DNA of 11,141 nt from a bacterium (GTDB lineage: Bacteria > UBP14 > UBA6098 > B30-G16): positions 1 through 11,141 of the forward strand of contig QNEG01000027.1 of assembly GCA_003645115.1 (NCBI GenBank), read 5' to 3'. A program made the translations under genes and the position numbers. Positions 9,201-11,141 of this stretch are shown here, piece after piece. Every line of letters begins with the position of its first letter. Within the stretch, counting starts at the first letter, position 1. The notes beneath the pieces are model-generated. The model saw nothing but the letters and a program-made list of their open reading frames with translations. It ran no database searches and was not told where the DNA came from.

Positions 9201-9671
9201 CGAAATTACAGTATCGCCACTCATATAATTGGAACTGGTATTGGGCAGTGCTTCACTCGTTTTGCCCCAGGTGCCATCCACATAATACATTACCCATTCA
9301 GTTCCGGGAGATTCGGGCCAGGAAAAAGTTAATTTCACATACGAGCTACCGCCGGCGGGGTCTCCGCCTTCATCGAATTCACCGGTGGTTTCATCCACAT
9401 CGGCAGCTACATAGCCATTTTCACATCGCCAATCCATAGGAACCACAGTAGTGGCAACCGCATCGGCTGATTCACCTCGTAGAAAACTGTTATATCGAAT
9501 TTTCCAGATATTATATTCATCGGGCTCGGTATCGATATCGGGCATCTCGGCGAGCAATTGTTGTATTTCACTAATTGCCATATCATCGGCGGAACCGGAA
9601 CTCACCGCTCCATACGATGAATTCACTATGGCAATGAGTAATAAAAAAATAAACAATATTTTTAATTTCAT
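228..9671 (-). CDS. Giant secreted multidomain (PKD/FN3/Ig-like) surface protein
   Basis: The product is a 3147-residue exported protein, probably a cell-surface or extracellular adhesin or structural fibre. No catalytic domain is recognisable. Residues 1-22 form a signal peptide (MKLK, then a hydrophobic core, cleavage near SYGA-V) with no lipobox cysteine. Approximate layout: unique region 23-330, with a CHNCGC cluster at C199/C202/C204; CARDB-like domain 333-445; PEPIPEPT linker; PKD-like domain 462-710, interrupted by a jelly-roll (484-657); PKD-like domains 712-790 and 790-868; five FN3-like modules 870-1313; four A-B Ig-like units 1314-2170; two PKD-like domains 2170-2345; one FN3-like module to about 2435; A-B unit, lone B domain and A-B unit 2470-3049; FlgD-Ig/sorting-like C-terminus 3050-3147. 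It has about 93 cysteines, 32 arginines and only 12 lysines. The ATG at 9671 is chosen because GGAGGG lies 4 nt upstream; a TTG at 9683 is in frame but lacks such a site. Sequence, family and architecture support secretion; the function is inferred. Confidence 0.96.
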   Translation of the reverse strand: MKLKILFIFLLLIAIVNSSYGAVSSGSADDMAISEIQQLLAEMPDIDTEPDEYNIWKIRYNSFLRGESADAVATTVVPMDWRCENGYVAADVDETTGEFDEGGDPAGGSSYVKLTFSWPESPGTEWVMYYVDGTWGKTSEALPNTSSNYMSGDTVISIWNNYNGVYIRQEIVPVRLGTTPGENEQIRFKAVMKPADSGCHNCGCIVYYDTMLDWNDAAEISTAFGYTGIAEIFFAPDIPPIWRAYENGFPPGAGDLVALGILIGFEATMPDIFWYGSWPSSVGNGWDDADWITDTGAGFGDSATMVKWYPRYICPGDSVVYVTYYGIGDISGTGLTLSHNPPTISATCGAVDPDPMTLTALITNMGTATANNVTVTLDLTGADLNYVGGDPISTYFSSIAGYGGSQMVNWQVDIPISAYGTTQCYTIIVNYDEGGPITENYCVTIPEPIPEPTPSAWADDYDICEGECTFIHADPGTTSGGGGSCPGFSTNFDSDNGGFSASGSWQWGTPTSGPGSAHTNPYCWGTNLSGDYSNDVSWTLTSPNIDLSICSDATLTFWHYYDTEGYFDGGNVKISTDGGSSWNIITPTGDYPEDAASSGNVGIPDEPCYSGHDATWRLATFDLTPYVGGNIRLRWHFGSDYSVIYPGWYVDDVNVFGSGGGTITWNWYWSPTTGLSDPNSTDPQACPTTTTTYTFTVTDGADCEGTSSVTINVYPQPTVSIPDRTICYGESTTLTATITGSYTSITWSTGASGTDYISVSPTSTTQYWVEVCNNDCCDRDTSVVTVSPEITVDCGPVPAEVCEGSSITLNATVSGGIAPYSYVWYPAGGLDNPISANPNASPSSSQWYYCTVTDDAGCDATDSVWVEVLPLPTAPTLISIFNGATDIPPGDTCLYWYYQSDVIFNVYFDGALVASGITDTFWCTTLACDETHSWYVQAENSCGTENSPTWTFSTMTSPDGLSLISPPDGTTEIPPGNVTLDWTDASGSSPIYYNLYIDGSPYATGLTSSQFEITVACNETIQWYVEAYNDCGTITSSTWVFYTETGPEGITLSSPADGSTEIPAGDVDLVWNPPTSGSEPFTYDVYVDGIPVATGLTSTSYTITVECDDTLEWYVVATNTCGSDTSEIWTFSTETGPEGIALVSPADSTEGIPPGDINLNWDEPTSGSEPFTYDVYVDGIPVATGLTSTDYTITVECDDTLEWYVVATNSCGSDTSEIWTFSTRISPDGIVLFSPPDDSAGILPGNVTLVWSSPTEGGGPFTYSVYYDGELLVEYLSDTTYIVIVDCSENHNWYVVVENICGADTSEIWDFNTQECGFPMAALIEPFEGAWSACEDQNIIIRIFDPLGIDANSIRLSVNGTAYDTTVPHLTYVNDTLYFVPDPLWSDGDSVWFCLDSAANIYGVSVDTFCSWFRVDLSPPVASAFVPPDGAIIADPSPVVGFSIQDILSGLLESSVQLTITWSTGSETFLIGDYGVTWDGVNFYVDLDEIGIEFSAGENVEVCVNATDNPDYCPPNELDTCWNFQLVSEAPVAELITPEIGATLSCADQQIILTISSAVGIESSSIQFQIGDEIIGVDDSRLNWEPDTLTFTPSPLWSDGDSVHWALLYAEDVLGESLVTSIDGWFIVDITSPIVYEFYPLDGDTISTASPGVYIILADSISGIDTSDIDFWVDGNPASYTIIDSTDGEITYWIITYDGAFPHNDTAEICISLHDLVDTSYCPANVLDFCWTFQVDLYGPIAEDIYDPASSGPLNDAISSCGNQGFCFSLVDTAVSHGVAPATIVVSVNGTEYTLSDPELNYADSIICFTPDEDFSDGEVVEIVLISAEDVVGNPLTTTYSWSYTIDLSPPYVPPGAWPSDGAEIATLTPTVTFGLLDHIAGVDWETFEICVSVSGAAPICFGFSDAGVDSSGGIISANFSTMGITLEGGDNVEFCVSADDAPDFCPPNELDTCWEFSIPVGGPRANPLEPLDGTYSACDDQQIIINLADMDGVVESTIEISINGTHYTTADAELEYFPAPADSLVFTPSALWTDGTVVICSLLTAEDTYGNPLESAPVVWSFTIDLVPPVISGMIPAPGEHILGTVTMVEMDVTDAGSGVDDSLIYATVDGTPYHISEPCVIWSGTHYALDMECAGLIPDRGDTIEICFYAGDSPDYCAPNEIDTCYLIWIMDCDLTVEIEMDDTVICNPDGPVEFVINATTNDGVPPYSYLWSPAGAISGGHIEDITAIPPIGTVTEYIIEVTDSTGCTAYDTVYVTVSDPQVNAGDDIWVCPDGAAFIGCSPVISGAMVGPVDISWHYLDGTTVSDDSSFFFEPESTVTLYVELIDGVGCSDYDTMTVYYEHESPGPFGWITPEPNDTLPPGEVELCWEMPEGETPIYFDVFVDGAVVVEGITDTCYTVGPFPCGEYHTWFIEAYNLCIPIDCEGDTCEWTPDSGGFEEICGPVIVIGDTFSGGFDPPFYTDPCPTGAPEIVEPLESTWSTCDNQQIIIRITPPDSGLPIDPTSIRLTVESTTYMVSGIMLDWSEPLLTFTPASPWSDGQTVDVCLDSVCDEAGTSIEGLPLCWQWFVDLSPPVFWNQYPTDSIYDWQAEIGVKVIDSLRTVNPDSFLIEIENVFSATGPITLHWGNPAISYDDTTLIVEPSLVDHEEFGLDYSWCEDSQIVDGIYFPEMTTIHIRVFAQDTIPDYCGPNESNYSWEFYILDDDISPPSFTNFLPAYVSTRTSFTPSVEIYDSSGISDIAGYTPIMVYDTDGELETDCDSIDMRLEDCWTEPSGIVHCEYIADGYIGPYDDTCTVTIGVYAYDGDYDFCNLADMSLGYAEWTVPILDGPSAEPIIPLPDSITACDDQQIIIHLWDPDGIDESSITLNIAGSVYDISDPELEYMESTEELIFTPSDDYFTNEQTVTVSLTGVLDELGNPMWEELTYTFQVDLQPPEFILEFPDSGMMVRSSSPDVRFTITDNLAGISTSSVVLYVKEIPYTVDGSVLEWNSSDNMSGTLLFHSELAGLIFPPSDTVGLRLTACDKPDYCDPNCNFAEWWFTVEPEVGCYIHPNPFTPNNDSYNEIVIFDYPNMYSENAVLHILNMRNIEVYSDEIGPIGEYEEYYIRSWNGLDNNGNPLPPGLYIYVIVAGDGEVLCNGTVLLVR
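231..524 (-). other. C-terminal FlgD-Ig / type IX sorting-like domain of the giant protein
   Basis: These are the last 98 residues (3050-3147). The domain opens with HPNPFTPNNDSYNE, which matches the NPFTPNxDxxN entry motif shared by FlgD-like Ig domains and type-B (CHU_C-like) type IX sorting domains. It continues with a strand around VLHILNMRNIEVYSDE, then WNGLDNNGNPLPPGLYIYVI and a final basic LLVR. In related bacteria such C-terminal domains direct secretion or surface attachment, or cap a beta-sandwich array. The family resemblance is clear by eye. Whether a type IX machine exists in this organism cannot be seen here. Confidence 0.7.
528..2262 (-). repeat. Distal A-B Ig-like units (A5-B5, lone B, A6-B6)
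   Basis: This segment (residues about 2470-3049) repeats the two-domain unit found upstream in the protein. A-domains carry S/T-x-C-D-x-QQIII and a later FTPxxxW/YxxxxxV pattern; B-domains follow the linker VDLxPP and end near PDYCxPN. Between unit 5 and unit 6 sits a single B-like domain (about residues 2708-2827, starting SPPSFTNFLP) with no A partner. B5 lacks the final cysteine of the usual PDYC...DTC pair, so these copies are more diverged than the four proximal ones. Confidence 0.75.
3153..5733 (-). repeat. Four tandem A-B Ig-like units of about 210-220 residues
   Basis: Residues about 1314-2173 consist of four tandem copies of a two-domain module. Domain A starts with a P-rich strand, then SxCxDQxIIIxI, DxxGIxxSSI, a short NGTxY hairpin, LxFTPxxxWSDGxxV and a terminal W-x-F-x-VDLxPP. 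Domain B has a PxDGxxI start, a central SGxDxS segment and a closing stretch of the form GDNVExCVxAxDxPDYCPPNELDTCWxF. The second half of A resembles SbsA-type bacterial Ig-like domains, but I cannot name the family with certainty. Copies are clearly homologous but diverged, so they are old duplications. Confidence 0.8.
6003..6183 (-). repeat. Near-identical internal duplication, copy 1
   Basis: This 181-bp stretch matches 6273-6453 with 4 differences, about 98% identity, at an exact offset of 270 bp (90 codons, one FN3 module). The differences cause one Ser/Thr and one Asp/Ser replacement; the fourth is silent. It encodes the end of the fourth FN3-like module in protein order. Confidence 0.95.
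6273..6453 (-). repeat. Near-identical internal duplication, copy 2
   Basis: This is the partner of 6003-6183, offset by 270 bp. It encodes the matching part of the third FN3-like module, from YDVYVDGIPVATGLTST through CGSDTSEIWTFST. The flanking parts of both modules are far more diverged, so the identity is local to this block. Confidence 0.95.
7700..8222 (-). other. Jelly-roll (MAM/peptidase-associated-like) domain inserted in a PKD-like domain
   Basis: Residues 484-657 form a beta-rich domain with FSTNFDSDNGGFSASGSWQW at the start, then WTLTSPNIDLS, ATLTFWHYYDTE, VKISTDGGSSW and an ending IRLRWHFGSDYS...GWYVDDVNVFG. This order is typical of the carbohydrate-binding-like jelly-rolls (MAM or immune-inhibitor-A-associated type) found in secreted bacterial proteins. 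It is bounded by GGGG (480-483) and SGGG (658-661). The sequence on both sides rejoins into one normal PKD-like domain, so this is a domain nested in another. Confidence 0.8.
8317..8340 (-). repeat. 12-bp tandem repeat encoding PEPIPEP linker
   Basis: GGTTCTGGAATA is repeated twice without interruption on the plus strand. On the coding strand it gives the proline-rich linker PEPIPEPT between the CARDB-like domain and the first PKD-like domain. The repeat unit is in frame, so copy-number slippage would lengthen or shorten the linker without a frameshift. Confidence 0.9.
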
Positions 9672-9675
9672 AATA

Positions 9676-9681
9676 CCCTCC
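9676..9681 (-). promoter_or_regulatory. Ribosome binding site of the giant gene
   Basis: GGAGGG on the minus strand lies 4 nt upstream of the ATG at 9671. It decides the start: the in-frame TTG at 9683 would lie upstream of this site and would have no comparable site of its own. Confidence 0.85.
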
Positions 9682-9710
9682 AATATTCAATTTATAACAC
9701 ATTCATTATA

Positions 9711-9738
9711 ATTATAATAATATAATTCCAAATTTCAA
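9711..9738 (-). promoter_or_regulatory. Sigma70-like promoter of the giant gene
   Basis: On the minus strand, TTGAAA (9733-9738) is followed after 16 bp by a perfect TATAAT (9711-9716). Transcription would begin near 9704, giving a leader of about 33 nt that includes the GGAGGG site. The region is very AT-rich, so a chance match is possible; a second TATAAT lies at 9705-9710. The -35 element is inside the left arm of the 9732-9753 palindrome, so a bound regulator could control this promoter. Confidence 0.55.
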
Positions 9739-9753
9739 GATAAATCTTGAAAT
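9732..9753. promoter_or_regulatory. 22-bp palindrome, candidate shared operator
   Basis: ATTTCAAGAT and ATCTTGAAAT form a perfect inverted repeat of 10-bp arms with a 2-bp centre. The centre is too short for a good RNA hairpin loop, so a dimeric protein-binding site is more likely than a terminator. It sits between two divergent genes, 50 bp before the phosphorylase start and 60 bp before the giant gene start. No regulator gene is in the window. Confidence 0.5.
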
Positions 9754-9774
9754 CGACGATAAATTTTATAAATT
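9747..9774 (+). promoter_or_regulatory. Possible promoter of the phosphorylase gene
   Basis: TTGAAA (9747-9752) in the right arm of the palindrome is followed after 16 bp by TAAATT (9769-9774), a 4-of-6 match to a -10 element. A better hexamer, TATAAA (9767-9772), is only 14 bp away, which is too close for a standard promoter. The match is weak. It is listed because it mirrors the stronger promoter on the other strand. Confidence 0.25.
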
Positions 9775-9793
9775 AACTAACAAAAGCACAAAT

Positions 9794-9799
9794 GGGAGG
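9794..9799 (+). promoter_or_regulatory. Ribosome binding site of the phosphorylase gene
   Basis: GGGAGG is followed by two consecutive ATG codons, at 9801 and 9804. Only 1 nt separates it from the first and 4 nt from the second. The spacing at the second matches the giant gene, so 9804 is preferred. Confidence 0.75.
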
Positions 9800-9803
9800 A
9801 ATG

Positions 9804-11141
9804 ATGATACCATATCAGGTAATTCGCAATAAACGAGATGGAAATAAAATCGATAAAAAAATTCTGAAGGAATTTGTATTATCCTATGTGAATGGAGAAA
9901 TTCCCGACTATCAGATGTCCGCATTTTTGATGGCGGTGTATTTTCAGGGTATGGATTCTGAAGAAATACTATCATTAACTCGTGCCTATATCGCCAGCGG
10001 CGAAACTATGAATTTTAACCGATTCGATTTCCCCACCTCGGATAAGCATTCTACAGGTGGAGTGGGGGATAAGGTGAGTCTGGTTCTGGCGCCATTGGTA
10101 GCATCCTGCGGAGTGGGAGTCCCGATGATTTCTGGTAGAGGATTGGGACACACCGGCGGGACACTGGATAAACTGGAGTCCATCCCAGGATTCGTCACAG
10201 ATTTGGATATCGAACGATGTTGCGAACTATTGAGTGAAATAGGGCTATTTGTCGCTTCTCAGACAGCGAAAATGGTTCCCGCAGATAAGAAAATATACGC
10301 ACTTCGTGATGTTACCGCTACTGTGGAATCCATTCCGTTGATAGTCGCCAGCATAATGTCGAAAAAGCTCGCCGAGGGCGCCGGTTCTCTGGTGTTGGAT
10401 GTTAAATTCGGAAACGGTGCATTTATGAAAAATATCCAGGATGCACAGACACTGGCGAAATCGATGGTAGATGTGGGAAATCTATACGGTGTCCCTACTG
10501 TGGCATTGCTGACCGATATGAATCAACCGCTGGGAGAATATGTGGGCAATGCACTGGAAGTGGTAGAATCCATAAAATATCTTCGCACAGAACTAATCCC
10601 ACCAGATTTTCACACAGTCACTATGACACTCGGAGCGATTATGCTAACACTTTCCGGTGTAGTGGAAAATATCCTGCAGGGGAAACAAATGCTGGAGAAG
10701 AAATTACAATCTGGTGAGGCATTGGAAAAATTCGCAGAATTTATATCCGCTCAAGGTGGAGATGCAAATGTGATAAACAATACAGACTTATTGCCCACTG
10801 CTCCCGAGTGTGGAAAATTTCCAGCCTCTGCCGATGGATTTATCGCATCATTCGATACCACAGGAATAGGTATGTTGGGAGTGGAAATGGGTGCAGGAAG
10901 AAAAAAGATGGATGATATAGTCGATCCTCGGGTGGGATTCCGATTCCTCAAGAAAACCGGCGACAAAGTTTGCAGGGGGGAAACTGTGGCTATTATATAC
11001 GGCGCAGATATTTCACAGGTAAAATTCGCCATTTCGGAAATGGAAAAACTGGTCGAATTTTCTTCATCCCCAGTGGAAAAACCTCGAGCTATCCGACTTC
11101 TAATAGATAAGACAAGAATAATCCAAAGCGAGCAGGAGATG
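9804..11141 (+). CDS. pdp: Pyrimidine-nucleoside / thymidine phosphorylase (3' end beyond window)
   Basis: This cytosolic salvage enzyme splits thymidine (and often uridine or deoxyuridine) with phosphate into the free base and (deoxy)ribose-1-phosphate. The frame is open for 446 codons to the window edge. DKHSTGGVGDK begins at residue 80 and is the phosphate-binding loop. The family signature SGRGLGHTGGTLDKLE begins at residue 110. The pyrimidine-binding residues known from E. coli DeoA correspond to R168 (in ALRDVTATVESIP), S183 and K187 (in ASIMSKKLAEG). The C-terminal PYNP domain is present (FRFLKKTGDKVCRGE). Known family members have about 433-440 residues, so the stop should lie just past the edge. 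By eye the sequence is closer to the Bacillus Pdp type than to E. coli DeoA, but substrate range cannot be told. It is transcribed divergently from the giant gene and has normal lysine content. Confidence 0.96.
   Translation, partial: MIPYQVIRNKRDGNKIDKKILKEFVLSYVNGEIPDYQMSAFLMAVYFQGMDSEEILSLTRAYIASGETMNFNRFDFPTSDKHSTGGVGDKVSLVLAPLVASCGVGVPMISGRGLGHTGGTLDKLESIPGFVTDLDIERCCELLSEIGLFVASQTAKMVPADKKIYALRDVTATVESIPLIVASIMSKKLAEGAGSLVLDVKFGNGAFMKNIQDAQTLAKSMVDVGNLYGVPTVALLTDMNQPLGEYVGNALEVVESIKYLRTELIPPDFHTVTMTLGAIMLTLSGVVENILQGKQMLEKKLQSGEALEKFAEFISAQGGDANVINNTDLLPTAPECGKFPASADGFIASFDTTGIGMLGVEMGAGRKKMDDIVDPRVGFRFLKKTGDKVCRGETVAIIYGADISQVKFAISEMEKLVEFSSSPVEKPRAIRLLIDKTRIIQSEQEM

Noticed and set aside
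9605..9671. Lipoprotein signal for the giant protein
   Set aside because: No cysteine follows the hydrophobic core; the region reads IVNSSYGAVSSG, which fits a signal peptidase I site.
9672..9683. In-frame TTG start at 9683 for the giant gene
   Set aside because: It would overlap the GGAGGG site that serves the ATG at 9671, and the four extra residues MEGI precede an otherwise normal signal peptide.
9801..9803. ATG at 9801 as start of the phosphorylase gene
   Set aside because: It is only 1 nt after GGGAGG. The next ATG at 9804 has normal spacing; the difference is one residue and cannot be settled from sequence alone.

Overview
The window holds two tRNA genes, one giant secreted-protein gene that fills about 85% of the sequence, and the start of a nucleoside phosphorylase gene. 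It is bacterial: the tRNAs are bacterial in form, both protein genes have strong GGAGG-type ribosome binding sites, and one has a TTGAAA/TATAAT promoter candidate. The giant protein combines PKD-like and FN3-like modules, repeated Ig-like modules and a FlgD-Ig/type IX-sorting-like C-terminus. That style is typical of FCB-group or related uncultured candidate phyla. Clear Shine-Dalgarno sites argue mildly against core Bacteroidota. This placement is an inference from style only.

Layout: tRNA-Ala(TGC) at 10-82 and tRNA-Ile(GAT) at 126-200 lie on the plus strand. Convergent to them is a minus-strand gene (228-9671, 3147 aa) with a signal peptide. Its modules in order are: a unique N-terminal region; a CARDB-like domain; a PKD-like domain split by an inserted jelly-roll; two more PKD-like domains; five FN3-like modules; four two-domain A-B units; two PKD-like domains and one FN3-like module; further A-B units; and the C-terminal sorting-like domain. 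A 132-bp divergent intergenic region (9672-9803) carries a near-perfect palindrome whose two arms each contain a TTGAAA, one facing each gene. On the plus strand, a pyrimidine-nucleoside (thymidine) phosphorylase gene runs from 9804 off the right edge.

The two protein genes have no obvious functional link: one makes a secreted or surface structural protein, the other a cytosolic nucleoside-salvage enzyme. They share only the divergent control region. The most unusual feature is the composition of the giant protein. It has 12 lysines in 3147 residues, including a run of 2023 residues with none, while the neighbouring enzyme has ordinary lysine use. I see no defence system, CRISPR array, transposon or prophage. 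The non-genic gaps (1-9, 83-125, 201-227, 9672-9803) are all short.
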